Positions 1-9,319 of a stretch of DNA of 35,598 bases are shown piece by piece. The first letter of the stretch is position 1, and the number at the start of each line of letters is the position of its first letter. Made by a program: the position numbers and the translations under genes. Origin of the DNA: Parasitella parasitica (lineage: Eukaryota > Mucoromycota > Mucoromycetes > Mucorales > Mucoraceae); contig MU619255.1 of assembly GCA_025201805.1 (NCBI GenBank), positions 21,512 through 57,109 of the forward strand. The letters run 5' to 3'. Below the pieces are notes generated by a model, which searched no databases, was not told where the DNA came from, and was given only the letters and a program-made list of their open reading frames with translations.

Positions 1-328
1 ATCCTAGATCATGGTCCTATTGCTGCGGCACTGTCAAATAACTATAAATACCTTCAACGCATACACTAGTTAAATCTGCATTCAATCTTGGAATAGCAAA
101 ATAAATATATTCAGTTCCAATTGTATTTTTCTGGCTATATTTTGTTATTCTAAACAAGGACATGCTCCATATTTTATTTAAAGTCCTTTAAATGTCATAA
201 TGAGGGAAGAAAAAGACTGGATATATCAAGAGGATCAGAAAGTAAAGGGTAATAATAATAAAAGAAGAGAAAAGGATAAACAAATTACAGCTAAATACTT
301 ACAAGTGAAGATGTAACTCGGCATCCAT
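1..328. other. Gene-free left edge, probable LINE 3' flank
   Basis: No open frame with recognisable coding content is seen here. The minus-strand LINE reading frame stops at 329, so this stretch is where its 3' untranslated region and tail would lie. No clear poly(T) (an antisense poly(A) tail) is present, so the element's 3' boundary cannot be placed. Low-complexity purine and AATAAT-rich sequence lies around 200-290. Confidence 0.4.
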
Positions 329-1211
329 TTATGCTAGAGAACGAGTCAGAGACTGACTTACTGAGGTCACCAGAAAAGGTGTACGATTGAAAGTCCAACG
401 CCAATGGGCTTGCCATATTGTCAGAAGTGTGCATGCAAAAATTTGTCGAAGAGACAGATCAGCGAAAGGAAGGGAAGTATCGCGATCAACGGAGATGCCT
501 TTACAGAAAAGAATCTCTGTGAGATAGTGGAGGAGAATGGCATCCGAAAAAGGAGTGGAGCAGATGAAAGATTGGAACATGTCTCGCCAGACAAGTAGTT
601 TAAGAGGGTAGGAGAAGAGGAAATGGAGGTTATCTTCGACAGTAAAAGTTGAGCATATAATGCAATGTGGAGTCAAATGGTCATGAGGGATGCGAAAATG
701 AAGTAGCGACTTGGTAGGAAGCTTGGCATAGATTGCTCGGTACCAAACAGTTCGCGCAGACAGAGGAATGGCAGATGACCAAAGGGAACGCCATTGATGG
801 GGTCGAAGGGGGGAAGCAGCTGGAAAAGGCAAAAGAGTGGAGGCAGTAATTTTTTTTGAAATAGTGGATGCTATTTAACGGAATGCGGCCACGCCATCTA
901 TTGGAAGAAGAAGAGTTTGTCTTACGAGAAAGGATGTGAGGAGCTAGTATGCGTTTGCAAAACGGGTTGAGAGAGGGGGTAGTATCTGAAGAAAGAGTAG
1001 GACGAGGAGAAATAGTACATTGTTGAAGAAAGAAAGGCTTGAGTTGAAGTTGATGAGAGGAAATGAGCATTGCAACACTTTTGGAGACAGTGGCATGGCG
1101 AGAGACAAGGCGGAAGAAGGAACGAACGCGGATCATCTGTGATTCTGGATCGAAGAGAAAAACGTCACTAACAAGACGTTGTCTAGCTTTAGGATAGCTT
1201 TGTAATACTAG
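329..1211 (-). pseudogene. LINE ORF2 C-terminal fragment with zf-RVT-like domain
   Basis: This continues the element on the far side of the nested LTR. The frame opens at about 1211, runs to near 860, then shifts at an eight-base T run (850-857) into the frame ending at 329. The zf-RVT-like segment contains T-V-W-Y-R-A-I-Y, then C-I-I-C, then a histidine (N-L-H-F-L-F-S), but the expected final cysteine of the F-S-C-P motif reads tyrosine (F-S-Y-P). It ends in the W-Q-A-H-W-R-W-T-F motif common at LINE C termini. The zinc-ligand loss and the homopolymer frameshift both argue that it is dead. Confidence 0.78.
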
Positions 1212-1908
1212 TGTGAAATACATTCACCATGATGATCTGCATTCCACTTCTAGATTCATCCAGTTACCTTAAATTGATATAAACTACATATGCGCACAGA
1301 TAATAAGATGTGCAATACAGATTTATACTATATAAGATATAAGCTAGAGATGGCACCATTAGGATGGATGACGCTATAGACTGATACTTATATCTCGACA
1401 CGAGCCTTAGACATTTATTACATTTAGTATATGCTACGAGCTTATGCTATATAAGATCTATGCTTCAGATGCGTATTCCCAGTTTCTAGATACGCACTAC
1501 AAGACATATACATGTATCCATGATACTAGCTACAGATATATTATGTATTACAGACTTGTACAATATGTGCAATGCTATAGATATGCTTATGACATGCTAT
1601 AGACATGCTACATATACCGATATATGCTAAGATGAATACCAAGTGATATACACTCAGACATGTACTATTAATATAGACTGGATAAGACTATACAAGGAAT
1701 GATATACGCTTATGGATTGATATTAATAATCTTCGCATAGAAGATTGATCAGGGTACTACCTCGGGTAAAGTCTATCTCCTGACTCAAATATATTTAAGT
1801 TATCTTGAGTCTGCTGATATGTAGGTTAGCACAAAGTTAAGATGCTAGTTACGCAGTATTGTCGTACATGTTAAATTGCGAGAGTAGAACATTTATCCAC
1901 AGTTTAAG

Positions 1909-1917
1909 TATATAAAG
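1909..1917 (+). promoter_or_regulatory. TATA box of LTR copy 1
   Basis: TATATAAAG lies 64 bases before an AATAAA signal inside the LTR, the usual order of U3 promoter then R/U5 polyadenylation signal. The matching position in the inverted copy reads TATAGAAAG on its sense strand, so that promoter looks damaged. Confidence 0.55.
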
Positions 1918-1944
1918 GTTCATCTACCTGGCCAGTAGATGAAC
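1918..1944 (+). other. Perfect 10-bp hairpin just after the LTR TATA box
   Basis: GTTCATCTAC at 1918-1927 is the exact reverse complement of GTAGATGAAC at 1935-1944, with a seven-base loop CTGGCCA. In the inverted LTR copy the same place (about 6245-6275) retains an imperfect version. It would lie close to the start of the retroelement transcript, judged from the TATA box. Confidence 0.6.
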
Positions 1945-2066
1945 TGGAGCTTTATAAACCTGTCGATTTGATAATAAAACCTATACCTTATCAAGTTGAC
2001 TTTATTGTTTTTTTTATTATAATTTTTTTTCCGTGAATCCATATAACAATTTATACCGATTCCACA

Positions 2067-4512
2067 ACTAGATCTGCAGGTATAAAGCTGTGAAAAGAAG
2101 GATGATTAGTAGGTAAAGATTGTAGTAAAATGTCATATAAAGGTAAAGATAAACAAGTAGGTGCATTCACGTAACATGTGTCAAAGTTATTAGGTGGAAA
2201 CTTAGAAATACAAGCCTCAAGATTAGTGAACGAATTGAGATAAGTAAATTGAATCAAAGGTCTGTTGGGAAACCAACGTCGGCGCCGTGATGATGGAAAG
2301 AGTAGATAATATAAGAAGTAATGGAATTCTGAAGAGTAGTAAAACCATGAGAGAGCATAAATAAGGATTGGAAGCGAAGGAACCGTATAATGAGAGAGTA
2401 AAGGAGAATTGAGATAGTGAAGAAGAATAGGACACACCCAGTGCCACTGGAGAGCCTGTTGTTGAGTAAGAGGATCCAGGAGGCCAACACCACCCGAAGT
2501 CCGAGGCTGAGAGAGAGTATCAAAAGAGAAAATTGGAAAGATACGTCGATTAATAAAGGCGGCACCTAGGCTTCTCAAAGAGAGTAGCTGTGCTTTGGTA
2601 AATGTGGTTAGTCGCATAACATGCCATAAGGTAGAGTAAAGAAGGCTATTCATAACTGTGGCACGACCACGAATGGATAGTTGGCGTTGTGAGTGGATAT
2701 GAATGGCATTTCGGATAGAGTCATAAAGTTTTTGGTATGCAACATTGCGTTGGGTGATGTTAGAACATATAGGGTAAACGAGATAAATGAGAGGAGTTGC
2801 AGATGTACGATCATGCCAGGCATGAATGCCATTAGCGGTGAGCAGCGCTGACCACGAAGCAGATGGTTTACCTGATAAGGAAGTAGCAACAGTTTTGTGA
2901 TAGTTAAGTAAAGCGTTAGAAGCCTGCATATATATATATATTAATCGCCTGTTGTAAGAGCATAAAGCCCTGAGGGGTTTTCAGATACACCAATGTGTCA
3001 TCAGCATACGCCAGTATTTTGACGGACAAAGGAGATGGAAAGACTGTAGAATCGGGTGGAGGGGCTTCACAAGAGAGATCAAAACCTTGGAATTGAGGGT
3101 TTTGGTGGATAGAACGAAGAAAAGGGTCGAATGCAATATTGAAAAGGAGTGGAGAGATGGGATCGCCTTGACAAATTCCTCGTTGTTGAATAATATAAGA
3201 CCGAGAGATGTGTCCGTTGATGTTGATGTGTATCTGCATAGAAAAGAAAAGAGTTAGTAGGGAGTGAATGATGTTAGTAGGTAAATTGAATTTAAGCATA
3301 ACCGCCCGAAGGTAGTCAGGATGAACTCGGTCATATGCCTTCTCTTGATCAAGTAATAGGGTAATGGTGTCTGATGATTGTTGTGTAGCGATCAACTTGG
3401 TGGTTTGAAGGATCAAGCCATTTTCACCTATAAATCGCCCAGGCATGACCCGGGTTGTTGTGGGCATATGATTTTGTTCATCAAAGGCATGAGACGAGAA
3501 TTGAGCAGACGAGTAAAGATCTTTGCGTCGCAACAAATCAAAGACAAAAGGCGCCAATTTTTCAAATTGGAAAGATTACCAGATTTGGGCAGCAAACACA
3601 TACATGTTTTGAGCCAGCTGGCTGGAAAGATGCCTAACGTGAGAGCATCGTTGAACACCTTAACCGCTAATTTGGCCGCTTTCGCGTGTTGTAAAATGAC
3701 ATTGATAATGCCATATGGTAAACCATCAACCCCGGGGCTAGATTGGAGCTTCGTACATAGAGTTCCACTCAATAGATCCGAAATGGTGAAAGGCTTCTGG
3801 AGTGCTGTATGTTCATCAGTTGGTATGACATCGGTTGAGGAAATGGTTTCGCAAAGTTTAGTGATGCTGTCAGGAACCACAGGATCGGTGGAATAAAGTT
3901 TACCATAAAAAGTGGAGGCGGTAGACTGCATGATAATAGGGTTAGTACATAGTGTATTCGTATTTAGGTGGAGAAGGCCGTTGATAGACTTCTTAGCAGC
4001 TCGGGTCTGGATAGTCCGTTTAAGGTAGCCAGCCGAAGTCTCGCCCTTCTCCCGCCAATGATGTCCAGCACGGAGGCGTTGGTTTTCTGCTATATCTCGT
4101 TGTATGGATCCAATTTCGATTCAAGGGGACGTATAAGTGGTAATCGTGTATGGGGATCCTGATGTTGACGGCATATTCGATTGCGTTTACGTTGTAAACG
4201 TTTTTTGCATTGACGTTCCATTGCATTACTCTTGTCACGACCAACTCGTTTAGCGATGCTACGTACTAAGTCTTTAAGAGCATCCCAGTTGGCTTGGGGA
4301 GTAATAGGTTCAACTGCAGCAGCAAGATCAATGGTTTCAATAAGTTCCAGGTTGAAAAAGAACTCATCTAAAGCTGGAAAAAGTAAGTCTGTGAAATCTG
4401 GGTTAGTAGCAAGACGAGGATTTGCGCGCCAGAGCCCAGGTCCCTGGCAGTCCGAAGTAAAGACAAAGCGAGCTCGCAGTAAAGCATGATCGGTCCAAGA
4501 TTGTTCCATAAA
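2067..4512 (-). pseudogene. LINE ORF2 fragment: reverse transcriptase core and thumb (broken)
   Basis: Four minus-strand frame pieces make up the domain. 4512-4090 holds the endonuclease end and linker. 3931-3428 holds early RT motifs including S-P-G-V-D-G-L-P and L-L-P-K-S-G. 3557-2916 holds the catalytic core: L-L-L-D-Q-E-K-A-Y-D-R, Q-G-D-P-I-S-P-L-L-F-N and A-Y-A-D-D. 2929-2067 holds the thumb, with G-R-A-T-V-M-N-S-L-L-Y and S-G-G-V-G-L-L-D-P. The pieces overlap at the frame breaks, so little sequence seems lost except around 3932-4090, where stops interrupt the linker. Catalytic aspartates remain in both RT boxes, so decay is by indels and stops rather than active-site change. That suggests a moderately young copy. 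Confidence 0.82.
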
Positions 4513-4654
4513 AACAATGTCAGAAGAGTGTAAATGCTGGAAAAGGAAAGGAGAAGCATATAATTAATCAATATTAACCGTGAAACCGCGAAGCATTTAT
4601 AAAAAGAAGTCGAACCACAAACCACATTTGGAACGCATAGACCAATGTAAGGAC

Positions 4655-5013
4655 TGTTGAGATCTGCAAGATCGAAATAAGAAAAGTATAATATAAAACG
4701 TTGAATTAACGAGATACGAAAACTTGAGATTACTTTATTAAAGATTCAACTTTGCATCTGCTATTTATACTTTTTACAACAACATAAATTTTTGGTGACT
4801 TATTTAAAATACTAGTCGATAGTAATCGATAAGAATAATTTGCAAGCAACATCATATCCTTAACAGGGTACGATATATTATTATACTACAAGGTTATTGA
4901 TCTTTGATCTGACAGTACCTGATTGTTTGTCAATCATACAGATCTGTGTTACAGATAACCTTCCTGATTTGAAACAAAGACTTTATTCTCCTGTTTCGAC
5001 CAATATAACAACA
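4655..5013 (-). mobile_element. Candidate second LTR family (about 359 bp, TGTTG...CAACA)
   Basis: On the minus strand this block begins TGTTGTTATA and ends CTCAACA, the classic TGTTG...CAACA ends of many Copia-type LTRs. In the same direction it holds a TATAAATAG box followed by AATAAAG, in proper order. No exact 5-bp duplication abuts these ends. GGAC occurs at 4651-4654 and again at 5021-5024, but seven extra bases separate the right copy from the putative end. It adjoins the truncated 5' side of the minus-strand LINE and may have caused that truncation. Only one copy is in the window, so the family is not confirmed. Confidence 0.4.
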
Positions 5014-6126
5014 CATCATTGGACAATCTCCAATCTTTAATTGAAGTACACTATCATGATCTCCTAACCTACATTATGGCAGATCAAGGACTGGTCCAGG
5101 CATGTCATTTACAAATGTGTCAGAAACATCGATATTAGAATACCGTACTTGATTATGTAAAATCAAACACAGAAAAACCTGACTGACAGTTACGGCGTAA
5201 ATGACAGACAGACCGTTTACAACAACGAATATAAATAGAGTAGAAATGTCTAACCTTTGCACGTTATCCTATTCCAAAAAAATAAAGAAGGAATTAAATT
5301 GTATCTATTGTTGTTTTACACTTTTTTACAATATGAACTATAAACTTATATGTAAACAATGATCGGTAGTGACAGATCAGGTTTGCAGTAATAAGGATGA
5401 TTTATAGATAATAGTTTTGCTAGTATATGAGAAATGTTTATTGTATTAAACTATAGTAGCTATTACAGATATTTTCACTAGCGTTCCAATATCTGGTAAA
5501 ATTTAAACCTATTTATAACAATTGGATGTTTCATGTAAAATGAGACATCATGGTAATGTAAATCATTACATTACTATAAATATCAATTGAAATACAAAAG
5601 AATAAATATCATTAATTATCTCTTACTTTATATTTTTTATACACTTATCAAAACATAAAAACTAACACCATTTTTGCACAAGACAATAATCCCAGGTGAT
5701 GTGAACTACTGGCAGTCTTTCACACATCTTATTTGAATTAGTAAGATATTTCTTTATTAAGAACCGTGTCCTTGAGAACAACATTGAACATGACAAATAT
5801 CACCATTAACATTCAACATATAAAGACAATTGTACACCTTTGTGCTCCTTATGAACCACAATCGTTACTGCTTTCCCATGAAGCCTAAATTGGAGACAAT
5901 CCAGTTACTGCATTAGTAACATGAAATATACAGATTATATTTTATATAAATACATCCAAGATCTTTCAACTTGATGGATCTTGGCTTACATTTTTAACTT
6001 TGAATAAATATCGAAGAGTTATAATTGTATATCCTTTCCGCTTTTTTATTATATTTTTTTATCGCACCAGGTTGTCGTTTGCAGAGGTGTTGGTTTTGTC
6101 AGGTTCGATTAATGTTGATATGCTGC
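5014..6126. other. AT-rich gene-free spacer
   Basis: No coding frame of note is present; short frames at 5074-5262 and 6025-6240 lack any recognisable motif, and the second runs into an LTR. The sequence is very AT-rich with scattered A and T runs. It lies between the LTR-like block and solo LTR copy 2, inside the region bracketed by two divergently oriented LINE remnants. Confidence 0.5.
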
Positions 6127-6978
6127 TGTGGAATCGGTATAAACTGTTATATGATTCACGGAAAAAAATTAGATAAAAAAAACAATAAATGTCAACTTGT
6201 TAAAGGTGTAGGATTTATTATCAAATCGACAGGTGTATAAAGCTCCCGTTCATCTTCTGGCCAGGTAGATGAGCCTTTCTATACTTAAATTATGGATAAA
6301 TATTCTACTCTCGCAATTTAACATGTACGATAATACTGCGTAACTAGCATCTTAACTTTATGCTAACCAACATATCAGCAGACTCAAGATAACTTAAATC
6401 TATTTGAGTGAGGAGATAGACTTTACCCGAGGTATCCTGAACAATCTCCTATACAAAGATTATTAATATCGATCCATAAGCGTATATAATTTCTTGTATA
6501 GTTTTATATCCAGTCTATATTAATAGTGCATGTCTGAGTGTATATCACTTAGCTTTCATCTTAGCATATATTGGTATATGTAGCATGTCTATAGCATGTC
6601 ATAAGCATATCTATAGCATTGCACATATTGTACAAGTCTGTAATACATAATATATCTGTAGCTAGTATCATGGATACATGTATATGTCTTGTAGTGCGTA
6701 TCTAGAAACTGGGAATACGCATCTGAAGCATAGATCTTATATAGCATAAGCTCGTAGCATATACTAAATCTAGTAAATGTCTAAGGCTCGTGTCGAGATA
6801 TAAGTATCAGTCTATGGCGTCATCCATCCTAATGGTGTCATCTCTAGCTTATATCTAATATAGTATAAATCTGTATTGCACATTTATTATCTGTGCGCAT
6901 ATGTAGTCTTTATCAATTTAAGGTAACTGGATGAATCTAGAAGTGAAATGCAGATCATCATAATGAATGTATTTCACA
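6127..6978 (-). mobile_element. Solo LTR copy 2 (852 bp), inverted, with 5-bp target duplication GCTGC
   Basis: This is the reverse complement of the block at 1212-2066 over its whole length. Plus-strand ends are TGTGGAATCGG and TGTATTTCACA. It is flanked by GCTGC at 6122-6126 and GCTGC at 6979-6983. The sense strand is therefore minus. An AATAAA (minus strand, near 6213-6219) is kept, while the TATA box is altered. The two copies differ by scattered substitutions and small indels, so they inserted or diverged independently; by eye they agree at well over 85 percent of positions. The separate target duplications show that these are two insertions, not the termini of one element. Confidence 0.9.
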
Positions 6979-8049
6979 GCTGCAACTCTATTTTTTTTAT
7001 TCAATCTATTGTCGCATGCAGAGATGTGTGTAGTGTTGGATTATCGTGGATACATTAAATTTATAGATTCAGATTGCACTTGATGGCGGTGCGGTTGCAA
7101 TACAGTGGAAATAGGGTTGAGAATATGCCATAGACACTTCTTTGGTCTTGAATCAAATTGTAAAATAGGTTCGCTCAATTGCCTCAACTGCAGCCTCAGT
7201 AAATTATCCCACCGTAACTGTGATATCCTTTATATGACATATGCTTTCAAGAGACTTATACAATTTCAAATTCACAAGAGCATCTAAACCAAGTACTGTT
7301 GTGATGTAAATTTACCTGTACTTTCAGTAGTATACGCTATTCGACTATTCAAACAATTCCTTCACGGTGAGTAGAATTAAAACCCAATACTACTTCTATG
7401 GTTCAAGGGAAAAGAATAAATTAAAAAAAAAAATAAACAAACTAAAAAGAGGTTCCAAGAACTGAAAAGAACCAATATTTTTATTTGATAAGGTATTGGA
7501 TATTTATATGCGATGCTTTGTTTATTTTGCTCAAACGCCTTGACTGATCCTGATGCGGACAAGACCGCGCATTACAATGCTGTAGTATTGTATCTTGTTT
7601 TGAGGAAGCGCAAATCCTCTAAAAATACGAAGCTCATAATCGAGATCATGATTTACTATATAAATACATTTAAAAACACCTCCCCACTCTACACACATTT
7701 TTCTCTCAATTTTATATTATATTTTAACAACTTCACCAACAACTATTTGGTATGAATTATTGCAATCTTAGTATTAAGCTATTTTAATTAACAAACAATA
7801 AAGTTGATTCTTTTATTTAACTAGAAAAACACAGTCTATTTTATACATCAAAAGTATTACCTCAAATTAATCTTTGAGTCCTCCTGTCTCTCTCCATTCA
7901 TTGGATATCAACATCAAAGAGGCATTATTGTGTGCCAGGTAACATAACTCAAGGATCTCGTCGAAACCCTCTACAATTGCTAACCTCTATGCTTTTGCCG
8001 TTCTGTCCCAAAAGCTAACTTCGATTATGATTTCAGTCTTTTAGTTTTT
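6979..8049. other. Gene-free AT-rich spacer
   Basis: Short frames at 7105-7287 and 7513-7755 carry no recognisable motif and have strongly AT-driven composition. A stretch at 7860-8050 may be the degraded upstream part of the plus-strand LINE remnant that follows, but no specific motif can be pointed to. Confidence 0.4.
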
Positions 8050-9290
8050 GTTTGGACTACACTGCATATCGTTTCAAACATCGTGTATTGACAGACAATG
8101 ATAGCATTGATCCAACTACTGGGAAACTCTATGATTATTATAGACGACTTCAACTAGCACTCACCAGTCTATGTATAGATAATACCAATTTCATTACTTT
8201 CAAGCTTTGGCCCTCTATCCCTTTATTCCTCCACAAAAATCTTGGCATCAACTAATCATTGAACACTTTGTCCAATGTACCCAAACGCAATTTGAAGAAC
8301 ACACTGTTTACTTAATTTTTTGTTCACCAGTACTCTTTGAACACTTTTATTTTTCAGATAAAGATTTTATATTCTCAAATACTTTCTTCCGAAACATCTG
8401 TGATTTCCTCTCCTCACTAAAGTAATGGCTTATGGTGTGCTAGTCCTCAATTAATCAAGAATGAGTGCTTCATCAATGCATTACACCAAGCTGTAGACCT
8501 TTACTTTTAGCTGCAGGTCATTTCTTCTCCTCACGCCTAATGGAATAACACTAAAGCACTGGTCAAGACGATTACTCACATCGTTGTCAGTCAACATCTT
8601 CAGCGAAAAAGTGATTAACTTGACAGCTTCAAGAATACCACATACAAGTCTCCCCATTGTTTATAAATTGTTTGTGGGTTTGCAGCATGAAGTCGTGCTC
8701 AATCAAATTCTTCAGGCTGGTAAATATTGGGGAGAGCAGGGCGCCATCATCACATCCGTGCACCCAAATGCCTTCTGCAGTTTATGCAATATGGAATTCA
8801 GTATGCTTACTCACCATTTCATATAAACTTGTCTCCTCCAATTCATGGTTTGGCGTCACTGTGCTCATAAATATCTGTATTCGACCAATTTCTTAATTGC
8901 TGATCATCCAAACCTTTGAAATCCATTGAGCCGTTATCAATAGGCAAGGTAAAATTGGCCCTGTTCTCTCCAAGCTGCCGAATCGATGTCACCACCCTTC
9001 TATGCATCTGGTAAGTTCACTGGCGTTCTGTTTTCGACTACGTCCACTTTGTCACGACCACAGTTTACACATCTATCCCTCGTTCTATGCCCCGCTTAAA
9101 CTTTGAATTACATACTGACCTGTGGGTATTCTATATTTATATATGTATATAAACCAACTACTTTGGCTTACCGTTAGTTAGCACAGCCGTTGTATTGTTC
9201 CCTTTCCGGCCCTTTGCCCTGTACATATCATAGTCTTTCCTTTCCCTCGTCGTGACGTTTACAAGGACTCAATAAAACAAACATTTTAAT
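8050..9290 (+). mobile_element. Plus-strand LINE 3' remnant with zf-RVT-like domain
   Basis: Broken plus-strand frames at 8052-8425 lead into 8584-8890. That frame contains C-S-L-C, a downstream H-H, and after one stop codon (8824-8826) T-C and M-V-W-R-H in the same frame. This is the C-C-H-C spacing and the V-W end of LINE zf-RVT domains. No reverse transcriptase core survives. The remaining 400 bases look like a 3' untranslated tail, rich in pyrimidine tracts, with AATAAA near 9271-9276 just before the PI-PLC gene. The upstream part (8050-8580) is assigned only by continuity. It points away from the minus-strand LINE on the left. Confidence 0.55.
8584..8890 (+). pseudogene. LINE zf-RVT fragment with internal stop
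   Basis: The frame encodes a stretch ending H-P-N-A-F-C-S-L-C-N-M-E-F followed by L-T-H-H-F-I, a stop, then T-C and V-W-R-H-C-A-H-K. It resembles the zinc-ligand region of the C-terminal LINE domain, like the fragment on the left of the window but on the opposite strand and diverged from it. One stop codon interrupts the knuckle. Confidence 0.55.
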
Positions 9291-9319
9291 TCAAGTTATG
9301 TTGAACGCCAAAGTAATAG

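Larger units (their letters stand above)
1212..2066 (+). mobile_element. Solo LTR copy 1 (855 bp) with 5-bp target duplication ACTAG
   Basis: The block starts TGTGAAATAC and ends TTCCACA, the TG...CA ends of an LTR. It is flanked directly by ACTAG at 1207-1211 and ACTAG at 2067-2071. A near-identical copy lies inverted at 6127-6978. A TATATAAAG box at 1909-1917 followed by AATAAA at 1973-1978 sets the transcriptional direction to plus, with a long U3 and a short R-U5. No internal retroelement coding sequence adjoins it, so it is a solo LTR left after LTR-LTR recombination. It sits inside the LINE reading frame. A 5-bp duplication fits Ty3/Gypsy or Ty1/Copia; which one cannot be told from the LTR alone. 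Confidence 0.9.
329..4560 (-). mobile_element. Degenerate L1-type LINE (non-LTR retrotransposon), interrupted by a nested solo LTR
   Basis: Read on the minus strand, successive frame pieces carry an L1-type ORF2 in order. First comes the end of an endonuclease-like domain (S-W-T-D-H-A-L-L near 4500), then a linker, reverse transcriptase with its YADD box at 2997-3008, the thumb region to 2072, and after the nested LTR a C-terminal region with a zinc-knuckle-like zf-RVT domain. Most of the endonuclease and any ORF1 are missing upstream of about 4560, so the copy is 5'-truncated or was cut by a neighbouring insertion. Frame breaks lie near 3430-3460, at the TA run 2928-2941, and at the T run 850-857 (A8 in the sense strand); there is also a stop after 4090. 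It cannot encode a working protein as it stands. The domain order and the fungal host fit the Mucorales L1-like clade; that family name is inference. Confidence 0.85.

Noticed and set aside
6100-6112. GGTTCGATT resembling a tRNA T-loop
   Set aside because: No matching stems or D-arm upstream; chance match next to the LTR boundary.
1212-6978. One DNA transposon or DIRS-type element with 850-bp terminal inverted repeats
   Set aside because: Each repeat has its own distinct 5-bp target duplication and TG...CA ends, and the spacer contains an unrelated LINE and no recombinase or transposase. Two solo LTRs explain all of this.
7513-7755. Plus-strand frame of 80 codons
   Set aside because: AT-driven composition with no motif and no splice partners; no support as a gene.
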